From JAQBFJ01 sp032123435 (GTDB taxonomy: Bacteria; Verrucomicrobiota; Kiritimatiellia; UBA8416; JAQBFJ01), in the NCBI GenBank assembly GCA_032123435.1, contig JAQBFJ010000275.1, forward strand, positions 1 through 18,395: DNA of 18,395 bases, written 5' to 3'. Each line of letters starts with the position of its first letter. Position 1 is the stretch's first letter. The notes beneath the pieces are model-generated. The model saw only the letters and a program-made list of their open reading frames with translations, was not told where the DNA came from and searched no databases. Shown one piece after another: positions 1-6,370 of this stretch. Both the position numbers and the translations under genes were made by a program.

Positions 1-50
1 AGAAAAAGTGTTAGGTGAGCAGGCGTAGTTGGTATAATAATGAGTTGGAT
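1..50. repeat. 50-bp direct repeat, copy 1
   Basis: This segment recurs at 1914-1963 with a single mismatch (T at 30, C at 1943). The two copies enclose the two genes at 84-1856. The match ends at base 50; the left limit is unknown because copy 1 begins at the window edge. The repeat contains a TATAAT box, so it may be a promoter-bearing unit or the scar of a duplication. Confidence 0.9.
11..38 (+). promoter_or_regulatory. Putative extended -10 promoter for the gene at 84
   Basis: TATAAT at 33-38 is preceded by TGG (30-32), an extended -10 arrangement. A weak -35-like TTAGGT lies at 11-16 with a 16-nt spacer. The predicted start near 45 would leave a leader of about 40 nt before the ATG at 84. 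In repeat copy 2 the one mismatch (1943) destroys the TG of the extended -10 while TATAAT is kept at 1946-1951. Based on motif matching only. Confidence 0.4.
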
Positions 51-83
51 GACAAGGTGTAGACCCGACCCGGTAACGCAGTT

Positions 84-1427
84 ATGAAAAGAATCATTGT
101 TTTATCAGGAATTGTTCTGGCCATGATTTTGGCGGCTCACGCCGATGGAGCTGTACAACAACAACTACCTGCGGAAAAGAATGCCTACACTCTTTGGACA
201 AATGCCATGCCCGAAATGGCAGTTTCTTTTGGCGATGAAATATACGAAATGGTCTATAAGGCCTGCGACTTTTACACACCTTTGTCTCCCGATGAGCGCA
301 AGAAGTTTGATGCATGGCTGGAATCCAGGAAGAAGGAGATTCTTCTCATAGACAAAGGCATTGCGCTGGACCAACTGCAAGTGCCCTTCTGTGGCTTTGA
401 CGACAAGAAATTACTGTCTGAGCCCAGTTTTTTTCGCCATATCGCGAGAGTAAAGTTCGCAATGGGCGCGGGGTGTTATGAGAGGCGGGAGTATTCGGAT
501 AGCGCGAAGGCGTTTATCGATGTTTTCAGGATAGGTTCACTTGTTGAGGATTGCGACAGATCAAGTATACATTTCTTGGCCGGAACAGCGATTAAATCGC
601 TGGGATTGACCGGCATGCGATATTTGGCTTCCCGAGAGAAAGTACCTTCAGCAATATCATTGAAGATGTTGCATGAGTTGCCCGCACAGGATGATGGAAG
701 CCCTGTCCTTGCACGTGTGTTTCACAATTCATTCACTCAGGATACGATTGCTATGATCAAAATGATTGAGGAGGATATGTGCAAAGTTACAAATAGATTA
801 GGAGTTGATGTATCGCATACGTTCGATAGGACCAACACCATTGAAATCGCGGAAAAAATATACAGCCGCTATGTTGCCAATGCCATGAAGTCCTGGATCC
901 ATCGTGATACGAGTATTCGTGCTGATATAAAGAAACAGATGTCTTTTCTCGAAACTGATGATGCAGATTTGTGCAGAGGCTTTTTGTTTCTCTGGCCGTT
1001 TGATAAGGTTGATAATATTGAACAGGCAAAGATACGCGCGCAACGATTGGCAGAACTTGGACGCAAACATCATAATATTCTGGGCAACTGCTTGATGGAC
1101 TTTTGTACGCCGGCACTGGATGGGGTTCATAAGTCCTCTGTGAGACAGCAAGCAGAAATCAACCTTACGCGCGCATTTCTTGCGTTATGGACTTTTCGAA
1201 AAGAGCACGGCTCGTGGCCCGCATCGCTTCAGGATGACCGGATGAAATCAATAATTGCGAGAGTTCCTATAGATCTATTTTGTGGAAAACCAGTGTTGTA
1301 TTCCGGAAAGAAAGAAATATTATGGAGCGTTGGGGCTGATGGAAATGATGAAGGCGGAGATGCCCAAACCGATATAGTGATTGAACTGTTGACAGGCACC
1401 AGAATAAGACCCCCTCGCGTGCAATAA
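84..1427 (+). CDS. Secreted hypothetical protein, PVC-type C-terminal motif
   Basis: 447 aa. The N-terminus (MKRIIVLSGIVLAMILAAHA) is a basic residue pair followed by a hydrophobic stretch, a clear Sec signal peptide with likely cleavage near residue 20-23. The body is mostly alpha-helical, charged and of unknown fold. The last 80 residues carry EHGSWPASLQD, a VPIDLFCGKP segment and a SVGADGNDEGGD tail. That tail resembles the 'D-P-F-x-G-K-P...Y-S-x-G-x-D-G-x-D-D-G-G' ending common in exported proteins of Verrucomicrobiota, Kiritimatiellota and Planctomycetota. The ATG at 84 is chosen because it gives a complete signal peptide; the upstream ribosome-binding site is weak. The downstream partner at 1524 is a small membrane protein, and both genes lie between two copies of a 50-bp repeat. 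Function unknown; export is the only property I would defend. Confidence 0.75.
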   Translation: MKRIIVLSGIVLAMILAAHADGAVQQQLPAEKNAYTLWTNAMPEMAVSFGDEIYEMVYKACDFYTPLSPDERKKFDAWLESRKKEILLIDKGIALDQLQVPFCGFDDKKLLSEPSFFRHIARVKFAMGAGCYERREYSDSAKAFIDVFRIGSLVEDCDRSSIHFLAGTAIKSLGLTGMRYLASREKVPSAISLKMLHELPAQDDGSPVLARVFHNSFTQDTIAMIKMIEEDMCKVTNRLGVDVSHTFDRTNTIEIAEKIYSRYVANAMKSWIHRDTSIRADIKKQMSFLETDDADLCRGFLFLWPFDKVDNIEQAKIRAQRLAELGRKHHNILGNCLMDFCTPALDGVHKSSVRQQAEINLTRAFLALWTFRKEHGSWPASLQDDRMKSIIARVPIDLFCGKPVLYSGKKEILWSVGADGNDEGGDAQTDIVIELLTGTRIRPPRVQ

Positions 1428-1523
1428 TTGGCTTCCTGTTTTTATACGGTTTTTTTCGTGGCGTTGGGTGGCGAATGGCTTATAATGCGACTAACTGGTT
1501 GATCATGATGGGGTGTTGGCACG

Positions 1524-1856
1524 ATGGAAACTGTAGCAAGACCTATTGCCTGGATTGTAGCTCTCCAGTGTTGGGCTGTATTGCTCGGCCATGCCGGAGG
1601 ACTTCTTGGTGAACGGTGGTGCCAGAAATTATATACCCCAGAGGCCGTGCCACGCATCACCGAATTTTATGCTCATTCGGGGCTTTGGCTGCTTCTTTTG
1701 CCTATAGTGTGGTTCACGCTCTTCTTGAGCATACAACACAAAGGTGTATCACCCCTTCGACTTGCCCTCTGGGTTACTGTAGGCGTGTGCTTGCTGGTCG
1801 GAATTGGAATCACCGGAGTAGTGGCGCTGTTCAATGCTATGATGACACGTTGGTGA
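1524..1856 (+). CDS. Small hypothetical membrane protein
   Basis: 110 aa, strongly hydrophobic, with three probable transmembrane segments: roughly residues 8-28 (around IAWIVALQCWAVLLGHAGGLL), 53-70 (LWLLLLPIVWFTLFLSI) and 79-103 (LALWVTVGVCLLVGIGITGVVALF). A basic loop (QHKGVSPLR) lies between the last two. No known family is recognised. It follows the secreted protein by 96 bp on the same strand, so the two may be co-transcribed. It is the last gene before the second copy of the 50-bp repeat. The start is uncertain because no strong Shine-Dalgarno is visible, but the hydrophobic pattern supports a real protein. Confidence 0.6.
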   Translation: METVARPIAWIVALQCWAVLLGHAGGLLGERWCQKLYTPEAVPRITEFYAHSGLWLLLLPIVWFTLFLSIQHKGVSPLRLALWVTVGVCLLVGIGITGVVALFNAMMTRW

Positions 1857-1913
1857 GGAAATTGAATGCCCAGCCCCTTCCAAATAGCAAAATAAGGGAT
1901 TTCGTTGTTTTAA

Positions 1914-1963
1914 AGAAAAAGTGTTAGGTGAGCAGGCGTAGTCGGTATAATAATGAGTTGGAT
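1914..1963. repeat. 50-bp direct repeat, copy 2
   Basis: 49/50 identical to bases 1-50. Identity stops at 1963, immediately where the IS110-type leader sequence begins to differ from the sequence after copy 1. It could be the right end of a duplicated module, or a sequence next to which the IS inserted. Confidence 0.9.
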
Positions 1964-2072
1964 TAAGATGCTGGGGGAGGCTTGACAGGGCGCTTGATCG
2001 CAAACGGAAAAAGTAATATGAATCCTTATTTTACTATTTTGAGGGCTGGTACCAATCCAAGAGTCCTATGGA

Positions 2073-2160
2073 GGGGATGTGAGTGAGCCTTTAGGCGAGC
2101 TCACGAAACATCCCCTTCTAGGGATCTTGGAGCTTTACAAAGGAGTGTGGAGCTCCTTGA
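2073..2160 (+). ncRNA. Candidate IS110 bridge-RNA segment in the 5' leader
   Basis: IS110-group elements encode a structured bridge RNA in the non-coding left end, just upstream of the recombinase. Here GGGGAT (2073-2078) pairs with ATCCCC (2110-2115), GTGAG (2079-2083) with CTCAC (2100-2104), and GCC (2087-2089) with GGC (2094-2096) around a TTTA loop, giving one long hairpin with a bulge. A second stem-loop follows: AAGGAG (2140-2145) with CTCCTT (2153-2158). The alternative stem GGAGCT (2129-2134) with AGCTCC (2151-2156) is also possible. The folding was done by eye; the RNA's ends and its guide loops are not established. Confidence 0.45.
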
Positions 2161-2268
2161 CTGATAATTAGAGCCATCGGGCACGGGGTCCGTGGCAAGT
2201 ATAAACGGCCGTCGCGGACATTCCCGTCAAGCGGGAAGCCGTGCGGCAAAAGCCAAAGGAGCTCCACA
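2146..2268 (+). promoter_or_regulatory. Anti-Shine-Dalgarno pairing in the transposase leader
   Basis: TGTGGAGCTCCTT at 2146-2158 is the exact reverse complement of AAGGAGCTCCACA at 2256-2268. The latter holds the transposase ribosome-binding site (AAAGGAG, 2255-2261), the spacer and the first base of the ATG. Pairing in a transcript would hide the site. The 3' half of the antisense segment can alternatively close a local stem with AAGGAG at 2140-2145, so two mutually exclusive folds are possible. Complementarity is seen directly; regulation is inferred. Confidence 0.5.
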
Positions 2269-3731
2269 TGAAGAAGAGAAGCATCTACGGGCAGCAAAGT
2301 CAAGATCTACTGCGAATCTACGAAGAGGCCGGTCGGTCTGCGAAGGTTCTTATCGGCGCGATCGATTACGCAAAGATTGATCATGTTGTAATGTTCTGTA
2401 ACGGTAACGGAGACATTCTTCGCAAACCGTTTCCTGTAAAGAACACACCCGAAGGGGTTGACTTCCTGCTGACCCAAATGGACAGCACCTGTGGCTATCA
2501 CAAGATCAACCCTAAACATGCTTTCTTTGGGGGTGAAGATTGCGGATCCTATACAGAAAACTTTGCGCAATGTGTGCGTGATAGAGGCTGGTTGGTGGCG
2601 GGCGTTAACGCCGAGGATGCCAAGAAGCAGCGAGAAAACCTTCAGGCCAGTACCGATCGCTTAGACTTGCTGGGTATCGCGCGAATGCTAATCAATCGGC
2701 GAGGCAACTGTGCTCCCGCTCAGCGCGGTGACTATCACAACCTGCGAACCCTTGTAAGGCATCGTCGCAAGCTGGTATCCTTATCCACGGAGCAACGTAA
2801 CCGTATGCACTGCCTGGTTGACCGACTCTTCCCGGGATTTCTGGATGAGAAGAAAAGTGGACTGACGCCTTTTCACAAGCCCTCCCTACGCATCATGGAA
2901 GATCATTTCAGTGCCGGGCAGGTTGCAAAACGCAAGTGTTCGACGATTGCTGGATTGATTTCTCGTGCAGGTGGACAGCGCCCCGAGCAAATAGCCACCA
3001 AACTACAAAGCTATGCCGAATCGGTTTTGCTGCCGTCCCCTGAATATGTGTCAACACTGCAGCTCTCACTGGCTCAGCATGTCGCGCTCTACCGCTGTCT
3101 GCAAGATAGTATTGATAGTATCGAACGCGAAATGGCCATATGGCTTGCACAAACACAAGGCGCTTTTCTTATGACAGTAAAGGGCATCGGCATGGTTCTG
3201 GCTGCTGGGGTGGCCGCTGAAATCGGAGATCCGTTCGCACAACAGCCTGTGAACAATCTTACCTCATATGCCGGAATTATTCCGCGCGTCTCGCAGACCG
3301 GTGGCCTTGACTCCGAAGCCCACACCGGCTCGGTCTCACATCGTTGCAACCGCATCCTCAAGGACTACATCGTCCAATCTGCGTCACACATCGGGCTGCA
3401 TGGTGCCGATGATCTGATGATCGATCATCACCGCCGCGATGCAGCCGGACAACATGCCAACTACGGAATCGCTCGACGCTATCTTCGCACTGGCATGCAT
3501 CTGATGCGAAACTCAACGATCTACATGCCGGCCGCTCTGCGCATCAAAGACGCACCGCAATCTGAACGCGTCGAATACTACCAAACGTTCTGGCCATACC
3601 TGATCGACAAGTGGAAGAAATATGGCGCACACAAAATAGCCTTCTCTCCCGAAAATCCACTCGGACGGTGGAGAAACATGATTCAGGAACTTTATGATAT
3701 TGAACTGAAAATACCGAACGATAACACATAA
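2268..3731 (+). CDS. IS110-family transposase (DEDD recombinase)
   Basis: 487 aa from the ATG at 2268, chosen because AAAGGAG lies 6 nt upstream; an in-frame GTG at 2241 is less likely. The N-terminal RuvC-like DEDD domain shows D33 (AIDYAK), E90 (FFGGEDCG) and D130/D133 (STDRLDLLG). A helical, Arg/Lys-rich middle follows. The C-terminal Transposase_20 domain shows the GIGMVLAAGVAAEIGD segment (306-321) and the YAGIIPRVSQTGG segment (334-346). IS110 enzymes cut and join DNA at sites chosen by a bridge RNA. At 487 aa it is longer than typical members (about 330-400 aa). In the usual P-x-x-x-x-S-G motif the serine position is occupied by T344 (S342 lies nearby), so the nucleophile is not certain. 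The frame is intact, so the enzyme may be active. Confidence 0.93.
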   Translation: MKKRSIYGQQSQDLLRIYEEAGRSAKVLIGAIDYAKIDHVVMFCNGNGDILRKPFPVKNTPEGVDFLLTQMDSTCGYHKINPKHAFFGGEDCGSYTENFAQCVRDRGWLVAGVNAEDAKKQRENLQASTDRLDLLGIARMLINRRGNCAPAQRGDYHNLRTLVRHRRKLVSLSTEQRNRMHCLVDRLFPGFLDEKKSGLTPFHKPSLRIMEDHFSAGQVAKRKCSTIAGLISRAGGQRPEQIATKLQSYAESVLLPSPEYVSTLQLSLAQHVALYRCLQDSIDSIEREMAIWLAQTQGAFLMTVKGIGMVLAAGVAAEIGDPFAQQPVNNLTSYAGIIPRVSQTGGLDSEAHTGSVSHRCNRILKDYIVQSASHIGLHGADDLMIDHHRRDAAGQHANYGIARRYLRTGMHLMRNSTIYMPAALRIKDAPQSERVEYYQTFWPYLIDKWKKYGAHKIAFSPENPLGRWRNMIQELYDIELKIPNDNT

Positions 3732-4120
3732 AAGCGGCGAGTGATCAGGCAAGGTGAATTTATTGGCAACTTAGGTCGCGGCGGACAGGATGGCTTTTAG
3801 AGGGTGCACGCGCGGCTCTGCGCTCGACGCAGATGACCGTGACGGCTTGGGTCAGAATGCCTCAACCTGTCCGTCCGACAATTTATGATGGCTCTAAGGT
3901 ACTTTGATCTTCGAGATCCTGTAAACCAGGCTGCCACAGTCGGGCACTATGGACGGGTTCGCCACCAGCAACGCCGCACCTTCGATGTCATAAATCGCCG
4001 ACCAACACTCCCCTCATAAGAACCAAGATAAACCCTCGCGGCAACCTTTTAAAAACTGCCAAAAGGGCATGGGGGGGAGTCTGGCCTAAAATTAAATTGA
4101 AATTTATTGTTGACCTTTTC
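3732..4120 (+). other. Non-coding 3' flank of the transposase with stem-loops
   Basis: No convincing gene. Secondary-structure potential is dense in the first 190 nt. CGGACAGG (3782-3789) pairs with CCTGTCCG (3866-3873) and encloses a CTGCG-CTCGA-CGCAG hairpin near 3818-3833. GATCT (3906-3910) pairs with AGATC (3914-3918), and a CCTG/CAGG hairpin follows directly. IS1111-type members of the IS110 family carry their bridge RNA on this side, so it is the rival location for the guide RNA. Further right, CCTTTT (4045-4050) faces AAAAGG (4061-4066). Nothing else is recognised. Confidence 0.4.
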
Positions 4121-4121
4121 C

Positions 4122-4142
4122 TGGTACTCTGACCCCGTACCA
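4122..4142. repeat. REP-like palindrome
   Basis: TGGTAC (4122-4127) and GTACCA (4137-4142) enclose a 9-nt loop, TCTGACCCC. Short palindromes around a TCTGACCCC-type core are typical of REP elements mobilised by Y1 (TnpA-REP) transposases. Only one copy is seen here, so the assignment is tentative. Confidence 0.3.
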
Positions 4143-4197
4143 AGGCTCAGTCTTCCCGGGCGCTGGCCGATAAAATGTGGCAAGCCTGCGGACGAAA

Positions 4198-4336
4198 CTG
4201 AGCCCGCCAGATGTCATTCTCCCGGACTTATCAATAGATTAATCCCCCTCCTGTCCAAAATAAAGTTTCTTGGACAGCATTTGACAACCTGAAATCGCAA
4301 AACCTGTCCAATACCCGAATTTCTTAGAAAAAAGGC
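4198..4336. repeat. 139-bp direct repeat, copy 1 (left of abiE-1)
   Basis: Identical to 6078-6216 except for one base (C at 4204, G at 6084). The two copies, 1880 bp apart, bracket the abiEi/abiEii operon. The repeat contains the inverted pair CTGTCCAA (4251-4258) / TTGGACAG (4270-4277) and a further CTGTCCAA at 4304-4311, so part of the operon's presumed operator lies within it. Near identity suggests a recent duplication or ongoing gene conversion. Confidence 0.95.
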
Positions 4337-4458
4337 GCTGATTTATGGAAAATAGATTTATTTTGGACAGTAGTGTGCTCTTTTTGTTGGAATCCTTGAT
4401 AAATCTATGCTTGATCTTGTCCGAAAAAATGCGATATTATCGGACAGTTTATAAGGAG
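4251..4458 (+). promoter_or_regulatory. abiE-1 promoter, TGTCCRA operator array and RBS
   Basis: Six TGTCCRA half-sites form three inverted pairs: 4251-4258/4270-4277 (11-nt spacer), 4304-4311/4363-4370 (51-nt spacer), and TTGTCCGA 4417-4424 with TCGGACAG 4440-4447 (15-nt spacer). The last pair overlaps a promoter-like TTGATC (4411-4416), 18-nt spacer, TATTAT (4435-4440). AAGGAG (4453-4458) lies 7 nt before the ATG. Known AbiEi antitoxins repress their own operon by binding inverted repeats, so these are likely autoregulatory sites (inference). Confidence 0.6.
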
Positions 4459-4465
4459 AGAATCT

Positions 4466-5074
4466 ATGCAGACCATTGAAAACAAGATAATTAGTCGAAT
4501 ATACGGGACACGAAGGGGCTGGGCATTTTCCCAATCTGATTTTTCCGATCTCGGAACTCGGGCGGCTATCGACAAGTCATTGCAGCGACTGGTCGCCAGG
4601 GGGACGATCCGCCGTGTCATCCGCGGGATCTACGACTACCCCGAATACAGCAAGCGGCTCAATGCGACATTCGGACCCGACATCGACCAGGTGGCACGTG
4701 CATTGGCCCGCAAGTTCCGATGGAACATTCAGGCGACAGGAATGGCTGCACTCAATATGCTCGGTCTCTCAACCCAGATACAGGGACGCTATGCCTATAT
4801 GTCCGACGGACCGAACCGGCAATACAATATCGACGGGAATGAACTGACCTTCGTGCATACAGCCTTCAGGGATTCAGGCTTCAAATTTCGGGAGAGCGCA
4901 CTCTTGGTTGAAGGTCTCAAAGTGCTCGGAACGGAAAGGGTGACAGAGAAAACGGTCGCCAAGTTGCGAAGGGCCATCCCTACAGAATTGAGACCGAAAA
5001 TCCTCAAGGATACTCGGACAGCGGTGGCATGGGTTAGAGACGTCATCTTGAAGATTTGCCAGGAGGACGCGTGA
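4466..5074 (+). CDS. abiEi: AbiEi-type antitoxin, DUF6088-like (type IV TA)
   Basis: 202 aa. The first 60 residues look like a winged helix: a helical start (MQTIENKIISRIYG), a recognition-helix-like stretch (TRAAIDKSLQRLVARGTIRR) and a wing ending in GIYDYP. This matches the DUF6088/AbiEi group of type IV antitoxins, which repress the operon and oppose a nucleotidyltransferase toxin without binding it. The C-terminal part (about 70-200) is the presumed antitoxin domain. The start is supported by AAGGAG 7 nt upstream. The stop TGA overlaps the toxin ATG by one base, which implies translational coupling. The gene is preceded by multiple TGTCCRA inverted sites and lies within a repeat-bracketed module. 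The family call rests on the N-terminal pattern plus the toxin next door. Confidence 0.85.
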   Translation: MQTIENKIISRIYGTRRGWAFSQSDFSDLGTRAAIDKSLQRLVARGTIRRVIRGIYDYPEYSKRLNATFGPDIDQVARALARKFRWNIQATGMAALNMLGLSTQIQGRYAYMSDGPNRQYNIDGNELTFVHTAFRDSGFKFRESALLVEGLKVLGTERVTEKTVAKLRRAIPTELRPKILKDTRTAVAWVRDVILKICQEDA

Positions 5075-6054
5075 TGGACAGAATCGCAAGAATGCCGGCC
5101 GATGAACGAGCGGCGCTCATGAGGATGGCGGCCGGAAGAAGCAAGGCCATGCCGCCCGAAGTCATCGAGAAAGACTTCTGGGTGTGCTGGGTTCTGGACC
5201 GCCTATTCGACTCACCGAACATGGCACAGAAGATCCTGTTTAAGGGTGGGACCTCCCTTTCTAAGGTGTTTGGACTGATTGAGCGGTTCTCAGAAGACGT
5301 GGACCTCGTCCTGGACTGGACGGAGATCACGAAGGAAGATCCGACGACCGAACGATCCGTCACCAAACAGGATATATTCAATAAGGAACTGCTGGGCCAG
5401 GCGCATGTCTACCTGCGGGACACGTTCCTGCCGGAGGTGCGGACTCTGATCTCTGGCCTGTGCGATGCCGTGATCGAAGACAACCCCGAGGTTGTGAAGA
5501 TCAAATATCCGGCGTCATTTCCGAGTGAGTACCTGAGACCGGAGATACAGCTTGAGGTTGGCCCCCTTGCGTCATGGGTTCCAAATGCGGAGTACCATGT
5601 GAAGCCGTACGCAGCCGAGGCCTTGCCCGATGAGTTCGAGCGATCTGTCTGTACGGTGCGCGCGATCAAGGCTGAGCGAACCTTCTGGGAGAAGATAACA
5701 ATCCTGCATCATGAGGCACACCGACCAAAGGGTAACGCGCAACCGCCAGGATACTCGCGCCACTACTATGACGTGTGTCGTATGACGCAGACCCCTGTGA
5801 AGATCAAGGCCCTTGCCGACCTGGACTTGTTACGGGCGGTCGTTACGTTCAAGGATAAGTTCTACCATCGAGGCTGGGCACGTTATGATCTCGCCGTCCC
5901 CGGCACGATCAAACTCGTGCCGCCCGAACACGTGATGAAAGCAGTTGAGGAGGACTATGACGAAATGCGGTTCATGATCTTCGGCGATCGTCCTTCTTTC
6001 CAGAATCTGATCGAAACCCTCCGGGTATTGGAGGCCGAGATCAATGCGCTGTGA
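5074..6054 (+). CDS. abiEii: AbiEii-type nucleotidyltransferase toxin (type IV TA)
   Basis: 326 aa from the ATG at 5074, which overlaps the antitoxin stop by 1 nt and lies 7 nt after AGGAGG (5061-5066); an in-frame TTG at 5056 is unlikely. Nucleotidyltransferase motifs are intact: GGTSLSK at 58-64 with the metal-binding pair D75/D77 in SEDVDL, then TFWEKITILHHEAHR at 203-217 and RHYYDV at 229-234. These are the four motifs of the AbiEii/AbiGii family. Some members stop growth by adding nucleotides to tRNA acceptor ends; they act in the cytoplasm, often during phage infection or for plasmid maintenance. With its antitoxin it forms a complete, apparently functional locus between two 139-bp repeats. 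The target of this member is not known. Confidence 0.93.
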   Translation: MDRIARMPADERAALMRMAAGRSKAMPPEVIEKDFWVCWVLDRLFDSPNMAQKILFKGGTSLSKVFGLIERFSEDVDLVLDWTEITKEDPTTERSVTKQDIFNKELLGQAHVYLRDTFLPEVRTLISGLCDAVIEDNPEVVKIKYPASFPSEYLRPEIQLEVGPLASWVPNAEYHVKPYAAEALPDEFERSVCTVRAIKAERTFWEKITILHHEAHRPKGNAQPPGYSRHYYDVCRMTQTPVKIKALADLDLLRAVVTFKDKFYHRGWARYDLAVPGTIKLVPPEHVMKAVEEDYDEMRFMIFGDRPSFQNLIETLRVLEAEINAL

Positions 6055-6077
6055 TATCCAGGGCCAGTGGTCCAACC

Positions 6078-6216
6078 CTGAGCGCGCCAGATGTCATTCT
6101 CCCGGACTTATCAATAGATTAATCCCCCTCCTGTCCAAAATAAAGTTTCTTGGACAGCATTTGACAACCTGAAATCGCAAAACCTGTCCAATACCCGAAT
6201 TTCTTAGAAAAAAGGC
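6078..6216. repeat. 139-bp direct repeat, copy 2 (right of abiE-1)
   Basis: One mismatch to 4198-4336. It begins 24 nt after the toxin stop codon and carries the same sites: CTGTCCAA 6131-6138, TTGGACAG 6150-6157 and CTGTCCAA 6184-6191. It does not include the promoter-proximal TGTCCGA pair found upstream of abiEi. It is followed by an AT-rich stretch (6217-6370) without a recognised element, leading into the large secreted-protein gene. Confidence 0.95.
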
Positions 6217-6370
6217 TTAAATTATGAATAAAACATCAATTTTCATTCATTTGCGGACTTTTAATTTGAACGGTGACGGGGCATTATATCCTTGCTTTTA
6301 ATGGCGGCTAACCCCTAATGTTTTAGTGCGCCGCGCGAGATGTTGCAAAGCGCTTTGGATCGCATGGTTT

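Larger units (their letters stand above)
1964..3920 (+). mobile_element. IS110-family insertion sequence (ends approximate)
   Basis: The element is defined by the DEDD/Transposase_20 recombinase at 2268-3731. IS110 elements usually lack clear terminal inverted repeats and target duplications, so the ends cannot be set from this sequence alone. The left limit is placed at the end of the 50-bp repeat because the next 300 nt form a structured leader typical of an IS110 left end. The right limit is a guess covering the structured segment after the gene. The transposase reading frame is intact. Confidence 0.5.

Noticed and set aside
4107..4292. 61-codon frame between the IS and abiE-1
   Set aside because: It crosses a REP-like palindrome and runs into the 139-bp repeat, with no ribosome-binding site or domain.
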